Shown one piece after another: positions 52,780 through 60,800 of a DNA stretch of 64,000 nucleotides. This DNA is from Flavobacterium sp. 9 (GTDB taxonomy: Bacteria > Bacteroidota > Bacteroidia > Flavobacteriales > Flavobacteriaceae), in assembly GCF_002754195.1 (NCBI RefSeq), contig NZ_PEEU01000001.1, positions 3,038,001 through 3,102,000 on the forward strand. Reading direction: 5' to 3'. The notes under the pieces are model-generated. The model made no database searches, had not been told where the DNA came from, and saw only the letters and a list, made by a program, of their open reading frames with translations. The first letter of the stretch is position 1. Each line of letters opens with the position of its first letter. A program made the translations under genes and the position numbers.

Positions 52780-53310
52780 TTATTTTTTATATCCAATTTT
52801 TACTCTATTATTTCCATCTTCTTTTTTCTCAGTTAGTTCATCCAAATAAGAAAAGACCAATTCAATATTTTTATCATGATTCTCTAACTTCTTTTGAATC
52901 TGAAGTATATCAACTTTTATTTCTGTTGTATCCAAAAGCATTTGTCTCACTTTCGTGAAAATACGCATGATTAGAATATTGGTTTGAATTGCTTTATCAC
53001 TTTTTAGAATGCTTGATAGCATTAAAACTCCATGCTCAGTAAAAGCAAAAGGTAAATATTTTTGATATTTACCTCTTCCTTTCTCTAAGGTCACAATTTG
53101 TGACCTTAGAGAATCGGATTCAATTTTAGTAAGTTCAAACATAAAATCTTCGGGAAATCTTGAAATATTTCTTTTTACAGATTGTTTAAGAACTTTCGTT
53201 TCTATTCCATAAAGTAAAGCGAGATCACGATCAAGCATTACTTTTTGATTGCGTATAAAATATATTTTGTTTGAAATTGTTTCTTCAGAAAGCAGAGAAT
53301 GATCGTCCAT
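52780..53310 (-). CDS. ORF6N-domain DNA-binding protein
   Basis: A 176-residue protein of the phage-derived ORF6N family, a KilA-N/BRO-like DNA-binding domain. I start at the ATG at 53310; the frame extends 8 codons to a TTG. The signature runs ISNKIYFIRNQKVMLDRDLA, LYGIETKVLKQSVKRNISRF, LRSQIVTLEKGRG and YLPFAFTEHGVLML. The C-terminal ~60 residues are a coiled coil. A perfect 33-bp palindrome lies inside it over SLRSQIVTLEK, and seven relatives follow directly downstream. No other phage gene is near. Confidence 0.88.
   Translation of the reverse strand: MDDHSLLSEETISNKIYFIRNQKVMLDRDLALLYGIETKVLKQSVKRNISRFPEDFMFELTKIESDSLRSQIVTLEKGRGKYQKYLPFAFTEHGVLMLSSILKSDKAIQTNILIMRIFTKVRQMLLDTTEIKVDILQIQKKLENHDKNIELVFSYLDELTEKKEDGNNRVKIGYKK
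53081..53113. repeat. Palindrome inside the ORF6N gene
   Basis: TTCTCTAAGGTCACAA, one central T, and the exact reverse complement (16-bp arms). It shares the GGTCACAATTTGTGACC core with the downstream array, and the CTCTAAGG arm with the copies at 52433 and 52599. Confidence 0.88.
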
Positions 53311-53353
53311 GAGTTTTTTATTAGTAAAAAACAAATGTAAGATTTTATTTATA

Positions 53354-54664
53354 TTATAAATAAGATTTAAATTGCTTTAATTTTCCGCGATTTGTTCTTT
53401 CCAGAACTGTTTTTCGGGTAAAAGTGAAGTTTAAATTGGGTTCAAGATACAATGTAATAGCTTCTTTTATTTTCTGAATTTGATTTGAATCTAATTCATT
53501 TTCAGAAACATATTCAATCTCGAAAGAATCTAATTTTGTTTGTTTGATGATAAATTCTTTGACATTTCCATCATCTTCAATGATGCTTTTGGTTACATAA
53601 TAAAAGGTCAAACCAGGAGATTTTTTTCCGCTTGGTAAGATTGCAACATCATTTGTTCTTCCAATTAATTTCTTAAGAATTGGTTTTTGTGGCGTACTTT
53701 TTTCGTCTAAAATTCCAATATCGCCAATATCATATCTGATAAAAGGATTTGCTTTATTAAAGAGAGAAGTAATCACAATTCGGCCTTCTTTCCCGTAAGG
53801 AAGAACATTATTATTATCGTCTAAGATTTCTATAAAAAGCGTTTCTGCGTTAATTTGCCATTCGCCTTGAGGATTTTCAAAAGCAATTAAATCAAGTTCT
53901 GATGCTCCATATTCATTGATTATCGGAATGCCAAATTGCTTTTCTAAAAGTTTTTTATCCGATTCAAAAAGCATTTCCGAAGTAACAAAACAAGCTTTTA
54001 AGGTTGGACAGATTTCTTTTAATACGATATTTTTCTTTTCTAAATATTTAGCAAATAAAACAATCGAGCTCGTATAACCATTGACATAATCGAATTTTTT
54101 CGTTTTGAATTTTTTTAGAAATTTCTCTAAGACTTCATCAGATAAATCGAAAACCGGAAATCGAAAACGACCACTTAAAAAATCTTTAAAACGCTCTTTA
54201 TGATATCCAATAAAATCCATTGGAATACCATAGAAACGAGCTTGATACGAATGATTAAAATCAATCTCAAACCAACCAAAACGCATAATATTTGATGCCC
54301 AGGTTAAGGCGTGAGAATATTTATCTTTTGCAAAAACAAAAGGTGTTCCACTGGATCCGGAAGTTTTGTTGAGGTAAACATTTTTTAATGCATAACCTCT
54401 TGAAAGTCTTTCGCTAAGTGGTTTTTGCAAATTTTGTTTGTTCAGAATAGGTAAATCTTCCCATTTCAAATCTGTTTTATTCCCGACTAATTCTTTGTAG
54501 AAAGAGTTATTTTCTAAATGAAAAGCGACAATTTCTTCTTTTTTATTCTGCAGAAAAAGAGTGTATTCTTTTTCGGATAAATTTACGATTTGGTTCAATT
54601 CGGCTTTAGCTTTCTTTATTGGAAAACCATTTAATTGAAGCGAAATGTCGAAAAGAGAAATCAT
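53354..54664 (-). CDS. CapK-like (phenylacetate-CoA ligase family) adenylate-forming enzyme
   Basis: A 436-residue protein related to phenylacetate-CoA ligase and to CapK of capsule loci. The ATP motif is NVYLNKTSGSSGTPFVFAKD, followed by INEYGASELDLIAFENPQGE and FIRYDIGDIGILDE, the usual adenylation motifs. The end is complete, but the CoA ligase activity of CapK-like proteins is often doubtful; they may activate or transfer an acyl group onto the polysaccharide. On the opposite strand to the main cluster and separated from it by the ORF6N gene. Confidence 0.8.
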   Translation of the reverse strand: MISLFDISLQLNGFPIKKAKAELNQIVNLSEKEYTLFLQNKKEEIVAFHLENNSFYKELVGNKTDLKWEDLPILNKQNLQKPLSERLSRGYALKNVYLNKTSGSSGTPFVFAKDKYSHALTWASNIMRFGWFEIDFNHSYQARFYGIPMDFIGYHKERFKDFLSGRFRFPVFDLSDEVLEKFLKKFKTKKFDYVNGYTSSIVLFAKYLEKKNIVLKEICPTLKACFVTSEMLFESDKKLLEKQFGIPIINEYGASELDLIAFENPQGEWQINAETLFIEILDDNNNVLPYGKEGRIVITSLFNKANPFIRYDIGDIGILDEKSTPQKPILKKLIGRTNDVAILPSGKKSPGLTFYYVTKSIIEDDGNVKEFIIKQTKLDSFEIEYVSENELDSNQIQKIKEAITLYLEPNLNFTFTRKTVLERTNRGKLKQFKSYL

Positions 54665-54765
54665 TTATGGGTTGAATTTTCGTCAAAAATAATATTATCC
54701 CATTACTAACAGAGAAGAATCACGAACTTTTTAAGATTTAATTATTTTTTACGTACAAAAGCAAT

Positions 54766-54773
54766 TATTTTTG
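54766..54773 (+). promoter_or_regulatory. -7 box of purD
   Basis: TATTTTTG fits TAnnTTTG, 25 bases before the purD ATG. No convincing TTG partner. Confidence 0.45.
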
Positions 54774-54798
54774 CACCACAACTAAATACAACTATAAC

Positions 54799-56073
54799 AT
54801 GACAATTTTACTATTAGGATCAGGAGGAAGAGAGCATGCTTTTGCGTGGAAAATGATTCAGAGTCCGCTTTGCGAAAAACTTTTTGTTGCACCAGGAAAT
54901 GCAGGAACGGCTGCTATTGCTACAAACGTTGCAATGTCTCCAACTGATTTTGATGCTATTAAAGCATTTGTACTGCAGGAAAACGTAAAAATGGTTGTTG
55001 TAGGACCAGAAGATCCGTTGGTAAAAGGGATTTACGATTATTTTAAAAATGACGAAAGTTTACAACATATTCCGGTTATTGGACCATCAAAATTAGGGGC
55101 ACAATTAGAAGGAAGTAAAGAATTTGCAAAAGAATTCTTGATGAAACACAACATTCCAACAGCAGCTTACGACAGTTTTACTGCAGAAACTGTTGAAAAC
55201 GGATGTGCGTTCCTAGAAACTTTACAACCTCCATATGTTTTAAAAGCAGATGGTTTAGCAGCTGGAAAAGGTGTTTTGATTATTCAGGATCTTGAAGAGG
55301 CAAAAACAGAATTGAGAAACATGTTGGTTCATGAAAAATTTGGAGCAGCAAGTTCAAAAGTAGTTATTGAAGAATTTCTTGACGGAATCGAATTAAGCTG
55401 TTTCGTTTTAACTGACGGAAAAAGCTATAAAATTCTTCCAACTGCAAAAGATTACAAACGTATTGGTGAAGGTGATACAGGATTAAATACAGGTGGAATG
55501 GGAGCAGTTTCTCCAGTTCCTTACGTTGACGCTGTTTTGATGGAAAAAATCGAAACTCGTATCGTAAAACCAACAATTGAAGGTTTCCAAAAAGACGGAA
55601 TAGAATATAAAGGTTTTGTATTTATTGGTTTGATTAATGTAAAAAATGAGCCAATTGTTATTGAATACAATGTGAGAATGGGTGATCCGGAAACAGAAGT
55701 TGTGGTTCCAAGATTAAAATCTGATTTGGTTGCATTGTTTCAGTCCGTTGCAGATCAAAAGTTAGATACTTTCGAATTAGAAGTTGATCCAAGAAGTGCA
55801 ACTACGATTATGGTAGTTTCTGGTGGATATCCTGAAGATTTTGAAAAAGGAAAAGTAATTACAGGATTAGAAAATATTACAGATTCTATAGTTTTTCACG
55901 CAGGTACAAAATTAGAGGACAATAATGTCGTTAGTAATGGAGGACGTGTATTGACTGTAACATCTTATGGGGACGATTTCCAACAGGCCATAAAAAAATC
56001 TTACCAAAATATAGATAAACTAAATTTTGATAAGATGTATTTTAGAAAAGATATCGGCTTCGATCTAATATAA
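54799..56073 (+). CDS. purD: Phosphoribosylamine-glycine ligase
   Basis: Second step of purine synthesis: joins glycine to phosphoribosylamine with ATP. The 424-residue ATP-grasp enzyme has the N-terminal substrate loop LLGSGGREHAFAWKM, family blocks VVVGPEDPLVKGIYDYF, GPSKLGAQLEGSKEFAKEF, YVLKADGLAAGKGVLI, and the metal site EYNVRMGDPETEVVVPRL. All are intact. Single gene with a hairpin between it and the convergent DUF6341 gene. Confidence 0.97.
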   Translation: MTILLLGSGGREHAFAWKMIQSPLCEKLFVAPGNAGTAAIATNVAMSPTDFDAIKAFVLQENVKMVVVGPEDPLVKGIYDYFKNDESLQHIPVIGPSKLGAQLEGSKEFAKEFLMKHNIPTAAYDSFTAETVENGCAFLETLQPPYVLKADGLAAGKGVLIIQDLEEAKTELRNMLVHEKFGAASSKVVIEEFLDGIELSCFVLTDGKSYKILPTAKDYKRIGEGDTGLNTGGMGAVSPVPYVDAVLMEKIETRIVKPTIEGFQKDGIEYKGFVFIGLINVKNEPIVIEYNVRMGDPETEVVVPRLKSDLVALFQSVADQKLDTFELEVDPRSATTIMVVSGGYPEDFEKGKVITGLENITDSIVFHAGTKLEDNNVVSNGGRVLTVTSYGDDFQQAIKKSYQNIDKLNFDKMYFRKDIGFDLI

Positions 56074-56082
56074 AATGAATTC

Positions 56083-56106
56083 TCTAACCCTTTTCGAAGG
56101 GTTAGA
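56083..56106. terminator. Terminator between purD and the DUF6341-like gene
   Basis: TCTAACCCTT, TTCG tetraloop, AAGGGTTAGA; perfect 10-bp stem between convergent genes. The T-run on the plus side begins a few bases later. Confidence 0.75.
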
Positions 56107-56112
56107 TACTTT

Positions 56113-56343
56113 TTATTTTAAAAAAGAGTGAGCAGTAGTATCTTGGTTTTCTGTTCCAGCAGCATCAAATATGCGTAATTGTTTAATCCAATAAACGATT
56201 GCACATGTACAGATGATCATAAAAATCCAGTTAATTGTGTTTGCACCAAACCAAGTAATTAGTTCTAAATGACGTAAAAAGTCAAGAGGAGCAAATAAAA
56301 TGTTAACGAATAAGTATTGTATTCCTTCAAAAAAAGCTGTCAT
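56113..56343 (-). CDS. DUF6341-like small membrane protein
   Basis: A 76-residue protein with two hydrophobic helices (GIQYLFVNILFAPLDFL; WIFMIICTCAIVYWIKQL) and a polar tail. The sequence matches the small DUF6341 type found beside upp and DUF6427 genes in flavobacteria, and the context here agrees. Role unknown. Confidence 0.72.
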   Translation of the reverse strand: MTAFFEGIQYLFVNILFAPLDFLRHLELITWFGANTINWIFMIICTCAIVYWIKQLRIFDAAGTENQDTTAHSFLK

Positions 56344-56483
56344 AATTTATAAAATTATATGTTATTTATTGTTTTGTAACGCATTGAAGTTAAAATTCAA
56401 TTAATAGAATCTTTTTTCAACTTGTTGGTTTTTCCTTTTAAACAAGTATTATATTTACAATCACAAAAGTATAAAATATCCTT

Positions 56484-57413
56484 ATGATAACAAGTGTTTT
56501 TAAAAAATCTACGCCATTAAATTATTCATTGGTCGTAATTTTAATACTGGTTTTCTTTTTCCTGTTCCAAATCCAAGAACCTTCCTGGATTAATAATTAC
56601 TTTTTGGGATTTCAAAAAGTTAGTTTATTGTGCTTTATATTGGCCTCTTTTTTTATGATTAATTTTATTGTAAAAAAGAACGGGCTCAGTAAAGACAATG
56701 GTTATGCGATATTTTTCTATTTGTTGTTTATATTGTTTTTCCCTACAATATTTAATAATCCGAATGTAATTTATGCCAACTTTTTTCTTTTATTGGCGTT
56801 GCGACGATTGATTTCATTACAATCATTGAAAGCTTCTAAAGAAAAAATATTTGATGCTTCTTTTTGGATTTTTGTAGCTGCTTTATTTCAATTTTGGAGT
56901 ATTCTCTTTATTATTTTAGTATTTATATCAATTGTTTTTCACGTTTCAAGAGATTATAGAAACTGGGTTTTACCATTTATAGCGCTTCTGGCTGTTTCGA
57001 TCGTCTTTTTAATGGTGTCATTAATCTTTCATATTAATGCTATTGAATTTTTCGAAAAAAGAGCAGTAATTGATTTTAGCATTGATTATTTTAAGAATAA
57101 TTACGAAAACGGAGCACTTTCTATCTACGTTGCAATATCCTTATTTTTTGTGGTTTCAATGTTAATGACATTATCAAACAGACCGCAAATTGTACATACT
57201 TCGTATAAAAAAGTGATTGCATGTTTTTTTATTGCTGTGGCTGTTTATATCATTTCGCCTGACAAAAGCAATGATTTATTGTTGTTTAGTATTGCACCTT
57301 TAACGATTATGGCGGCAAGTCATGTAGAATATATGCAGCAAAAACTCAATAACGAAATTGTTTTTTATGTGTTGATTTGCTGCAGTTTATTTACCTATTT
57401 TTCTCAATTATAG
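56484..57413 (+). CDS. DUF6427-like multi-pass membrane protein
   Basis: A 309-residue protein with about nine hydrophobic helices (SLVVILILVFFFLFQIQEPS; CFILASFFMINFIV; FWIFVAALFQFWSILFIILV), fitting the DUF6427 family. In Bacteroidota it commonly neighbours upp and DUF6341; the last 6 bp overlap upp on the other strand. No substrate or catalytic motif is visible. Function unknown. Confidence 0.75.
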   Translation: MITSVFKKSTPLNYSLVVILILVFFFLFQIQEPSWINNYFLGFQKVSLLCFILASFFMINFIVKKNGLSKDNGYAIFFYLLFILFFPTIFNNPNVIYANFFLLLALRRLISLQSLKASKEKIFDASFWIFVAALFQFWSILFIILVFISIVFHVSRDYRNWVLPFIALLAVSIVFLMVSLIFHINAIEFFEKRAVIDFSIDYFKNNYENGALSIYVAISLFFVVSMLMTLSNRPQIVHTSYKKVIACFFIAVAVYIISPDKSNDLLLFSIAPLTIMAASHVEYMQQKLNNEIVFYVLICCSLFTYFSQL

Positions 57414-58061
57414 TTTACTTCCATAAGCAAGATCACCGGCATCGCCAAGACCTGGAATGATGTAGTTTTTCTCATTTAATTTCTCATCAAGAGAAGCAAC
57501 CCATAAATGGCAATTATCAGGAAGGTTTTTTTCAAGAAAAGCAATTCCTTCCGGAGCAGCTATAACAACGACGATATGAATCTCTTTTGGAGTTGCGTTT
57601 TGAACTAATTTTTCATGCACAGCAACTATCGATTGTCCCGTTGCTAACATTGGATCAAGAAGTAAAACAGTTTTATCATTTATGTTTGAAAGCGCTTGAT
57701 ATTCAACCCGAATTTCAAATTCAGCATCATTATTTGGATGATATCTGCAAGCCGAAACAAAGCTATTTTCGGCATGATCAAAATAGTTTAGAAAACCATT
57801 GTGTAAAGGTAAACCCGCTCTAAGAATTGAACATAAAACCAAATCACTTTCGATTTCGGTTGTTTTTTTAATACCAAGCGGAGTTTGTATATCGACGTTT
57901 TTATAAGACAGATCTTTGCTCAGTTCATACGCCATAATTTCACCAATTCGTTCTATATTTCTTCTAAAACGCATACTGTCGTTCTGAACATTCACATTTC
58001 TGATTTGACTTAAAAAGTGGTTTAATACGCTATTATTTTCAGATATATAATGGATTTTCAT
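57408..58061 (-). CDS. upp: Uracil phosphoribosyltransferase
   Basis: Pyrimidine salvage: uracil plus PRPP gives UMP. The 217-residue protein has the PRPP-binding loop VLLLDPMLATGQSIVAVHEK and the uracil-binding end IIPGLGDAGDLAYGSK. The N-terminal ILRAGLPLHNGFLNYFDHAE fits UPRTase. Convergent with the DUF6427 gene (6-bp overlap) and divergent from the DUF4254 gene. Confidence 0.95.
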   Translation of the reverse strand: MKIHYISENNSVLNHFLSQIRNVNVQNDSMRFRRNIERIGEIMAYELSKDLSYKNVDIQTPLGIKKTTEIESDLVLCSILRAGLPLHNGFLNYFDHAENSFVSACRYHPNNDAEFEIRVEYQALSNINDKTVLLLDPMLATGQSIVAVHEKLVQNATPKEIHIVVVIAAPEGIAFLEKNLPDNCHLWVASLDEKLNEKNYIIPGLGDAGDLAYGSKL

Positions 58062-58143
58062 AATAAAATTTTAGAATTATCAATGGTTACAGTACGATAA
58101 CGAAAAAATCATCGTTTTATTCGCAGTATAAAAGTATAAAAAG

Positions 58144-58151
58144 TATCTTTG
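58144..58151 (+). promoter_or_regulatory. -7 box of the DUF4254/GT9 operon
   Basis: TATCTTTG fits TAnnTTTG, 20 bases before the ATG at 58172. Confidence 0.5.
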
Positions 58152-58171
58152 TAACTCTAACAAATAAAGAC

Positions 58172-58777
58172 ATGTTTTCAAAATTAGCATATTCAGTTTT
58201 CGAACAAAGCATCAAAGATTATCATCAATTTGATAATGTTGATCAACCTATAAACAATCCATATCCAAAGGATAAATTCGAACATTTATTATATCTAAAA
58301 AATTGGATTGACACTGTTCAATGGCATTTTGAGGACATTATTCGTGATCCGCAAATTGATCCTGTAGCAGCATTGACTTTAAAAAGAAGAATCGATGCCT
58401 CTAATCAGGAACGTACTGATATGGTGGAATATATCGATAGTTATTTTTTAAAAAAATACAGCGATGTAAAAGTAAAAGATGGTGCAAAAATCAACTCTGA
58501 AAGTCCTGCTTGGGCTTTTGACAGATTGTCTATTTTGGCTCTAAAAATTTATCATATGCATGAAGAAGCTACTCGTGCTGAAGCTTCGCAAGAACATAGA
58601 GATAAATGTCAGGAAAAATTAAACATCCTTTTAGAACAAAGAAGTGACTTGTCTACTGCAATTGATGATTTGCTTACTGACATTGAAAATGGAGATAAAT
58701 TCATGAAAGTGTACAAACAAATGAAGATGTACAATGACGATGAATTGAATCCTGTTTTATATCAAAATAAAAAATAA
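58172..58777 (+). CDS. DUF4254 protein
   Basis: A 201-residue all-helical protein matching DUF4254 (YHQFDNVDQPINNPYPKDKF; LYLKNWIDTVQWHFEDIIRD, PVAALTLKRRIDASNQERTD; AWAFDRLSILALKIYHMHEE). No function is established. In Bacteroidota it is regularly next to a heptosyltransferase-like gene, as here where the GT9 frame follows its stop without a gap, so a role in lipopolysaccharide assembly is plausible but inferred. Confidence 0.85.
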   Translation: MFSKLAYSVFEQSIKDYHQFDNVDQPINNPYPKDKFEHLLYLKNWIDTVQWHFEDIIRDPQIDPVAALTLKRRIDASNQERTDMVEYIDSYFLKKYSDVKVKDGAKINSESPAWAFDRLSILALKIYHMHEEATRAEASQEHRDKCQEKLNILLEQRSDLSTAIDDLLTDIENGDKFMKVYKQMKMYNDDELNPVLYQNKK

Positions 58778-59824
58778 TTGGCAGAATTGTCCAATAAAAT
58801 TAAGCATATAGCCGTCATGAGACTATCCGCAATGGGAGATGTCGCCATGACGGTTCCTGTTTTACGCGCTTTTGTAAAGCAGTATCCAGACGTTAAACTG
58901 ACAGTAATTTCACGTCCGTTTTTTAAGCCATTTTTTGACGGAATTCCGAATTTGGAGTTTTTTGCTTTTGATGAAAAAGAGCGTCACAAAGGTTTTGCGG
59001 GACTTTTGAGATTATTTGGAGATGTAAAAAAACTCAAAATTGATGCTTTCGCAGATCTTCACAATGTTTTGAGATCTAAAATTGTGAGTTTACTTTTCGC
59101 TTTAAGCGGAAAAAAAAGAGCAACTGTTGATAAAGGAAGAGAAGGCAAAAAAGAGCTAACTCGTGCCGAAAATAAGATATTCAAACAATTGCCAACAATG
59201 TTCGAAAGACACGCAAAAGTGTTCGAAGAACTTGGTTTTTCTTTAGATTTATCAGACCCGACTTTTCCTGAAAAGGCAATTTTAAGTTCAGATATCTTAG
59301 AAATAATCGGAGATAAAAATCAAAAATTAATCGGTATTGCACCTTTTGCACAATATGATTCTAAGGTTTATCCGCAGGATTTAATGCAGGAAGTTATTGC
59401 AAAATTGGCTGAAAATAAAGAGTATAAAATATTGCTTTTTGGTGGCGGAAAGAAAGAAATTGAAATATTGGATTCTCTTTCTCAACCATTTGAAAATGTA
59501 ATAAATATGGCTGGAAAAATTAAATTTCAGCAGGAATTACAATTGATAAGTAATCTCGATGTTATGCTTTCCATGGATTCCGGAAATGCTCATATTGCAG
59601 CAATGTTGGGTGTAAAAGTGATTACGCTTTGGGGCGCAACACATCCATATGCTGGATTTTTACCTTTCAATCAAAGTCTCGAAAATGCTTTAACTTCAGA
59701 TAGAAACCAATATCCACAATTGCCAACATCGGTTTATGGAAATAAGATCGTTGAAGGTTATGAAGATGCTATGAGAAGTATTTCTCCAAAAGATATCGTT
59801 GAAAAAATACAATTAAGCATATAA
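58778..59824 (+). CDS. Glycosyltransferase family 9 (heptosyltransferase-like)
   Basis: A 348-residue GT-B enzyme of family 9, which usually adds heptose to the LPS core. Signatures: IAVMRLSAMGDVAMTVPVLR (acceptor loop), FADLHNVLRSKIVSLLFALS, and the donor site VMLSMDSGNAHIAAMLGVKV, ITLWGATHPYAGFLPF. The reading frame begins with TTG at 58778, directly after the previous stop; another TTG at 58787 is possible, while the first ATG (58817) would cut into the first strand. Two-gene operon with DUF4254; its end overlaps the convergent gene by 12 bp. Confidence 0.9.
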   Translation: MAELSNKIKHIAVMRLSAMGDVAMTVPVLRAFVKQYPDVKLTVISRPFFKPFFDGIPNLEFFAFDEKERHKGFAGLLRLFGDVKKLKIDAFADLHNVLRSKIVSLLFALSGKKRATVDKGREGKKELTRAENKIFKQLPTMFERHAKVFEELGFSLDLSDPTFPEKAILSSDILEIIGDKNQKLIGIAPFAQYDSKVYPQDLMQEVIAKLAENKEYKILLFGGGKKEIEILDSLSQPFENVINMAGKIKFQQELQLISNLDVMLSMDSGNAHIAAMLGVKVITLWGATHPYAGFLPFNQSLENALTSDRNQYPQLPTSVYGNKIVEGYEDAMRSISPKDIVEKIQLSI

Positions 59825-60226
59825 TCCATCTAAATCATGAAGAAAATAGCCTACTGTTTTCTTCTTGTTTTTATTGGCAACAATTACAACAAATTCATTT
59901 TCTTTTTCTGTAGACAGCAAAATGTGTTCAAAATCTTCAGTTGAATTTCTGTAGATTTTATGCACCAATTTTGATTCTTTAATTTTGTTCGATATTACCT
60001 TAGCAGCTTTCAGTTTACTTATATAAGGCCAGAAATTAAAAATATTTTGGTCAGAAGCTGTTATTTCAGTCATTTTACCAATCATCGTTGCGTTATACTT
60101 TTCTTGGCTAAGTAATTTTGGACCTTTTTTATTTCGTTGTTTTTTAATTATAAAGTAAACACAAAATAAAGCTGTTACTACAAAAATTGCTATAAATGAT
60201 AAACGAAGGAAGTGATGCATTGTCAT
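59813..60226 (-). CDS. Single-pass membrane protein, unknown
   Basis: A 137-residue protein with an N-terminal membrane helix (LRLSFIAIFVVTALFCVYFI) and a basic hinge (KKQRNKKGPK), then a soluble alpha/beta domain of about 100 residues (GKMTEITASDQNIFNFWPYI; HILLSTEKENEFVVIVANKN). No family recognised. Starts at ATG 60226 or two codons later. The 3' end overlaps the GT9 gene. Confidence 0.6.
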   Translation of the reverse strand: MTMHHFLRLSFIAIFVVTALFCVYFIIKKQRNKKGPKLLSQEKYNATMIGKMTEITASDQNIFNFWPYISKLKAAKVISNKIKESKLVHKIYRNSTEDFEHILLSTEKENEFVVIVANKNKKKTVGYFLHDLDGLYA

Positions 60227-60372
60227 AATATTTAATATTTAAACGTGTTGACAAATCTGATTTAGCTCTACAAATCTCAAAAAAGAAGAGATTGCGATTA
60301 CTGTAATTTCACCTCTAATATAATCAAAATTTAGCAATATTTTAATAAAATTTTGGTTTTATTGTAATTTGA

Positions 60373-60681
60373 TTATAACCAAATTTTCTCGTCTTTACAT
60401 CTGCTATAAATATAACTTTTAAGATTTGAAATGGTTTCTTGATAATTAGGGACTTCATATCCAAATCGCTCATGTTCCATTTGTTCTTTTTCAATAGCAT
60501 TACAACCTTTTATAACTTCTCTGAGCATATCCAGCATAGCGAGTTCTTTATTGTTGGTTTTCTGAAATTTAAACTCAACAATTTCATCTTGAAGTTCTTC
60601 GCAATATTCCACAAGTCTCTCAACTTCAGGTTCGTCTAAAAGATATTCTTTCGTTTTAAAAATTTCTCGTACAGATTTCAT
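60373..60681 (-). CDS. Small helical protein, unknown
   Basis: A 102-residue soluble protein, acidic and helical throughout (MKSVREIFKTKEYLLDEPEV; LVEYCEELQDEIVEFKFQ; MLREVIKGCNAIEKEQMEHE). No known domain is recognised, and no signal or membrane segment is present. Separate from both neighbours by over 110 bp. Confidence 0.6.
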   Translation of the reverse strand: MKSVREIFKTKEYLLDEPEVERLVEYCEELQDEIVEFKFQKTNNKELAMLDMLREVIKGCNAIEKEQMEHERFGYEVPNYQETISNLKSYIYSRCKDEKIWL

Positions 60682-60738
60682 AAAAAATAAATTTCAAATT
60701 CTAATTTGACAAAGATTACAATAAGAATCAAACAAAAA

Positions 60739-60778
60739 AAATTCCAAATCCCAATTTTAAAGTTGGAACTTGGAATTT
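60739..60778 (-). terminator. Terminator of the PaaE-like gene
   Basis: AAATTCCAA pairs with TTGGAATTT and the inner CCAA with TTGG; flanking plus-strand A-run gives U on the minus-strand transcript. 22 bp beyond the stop at 60801. Confidence 0.65.
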
Positions 60779-60800
60779 AAATATTTTAGAATTTTAACGA

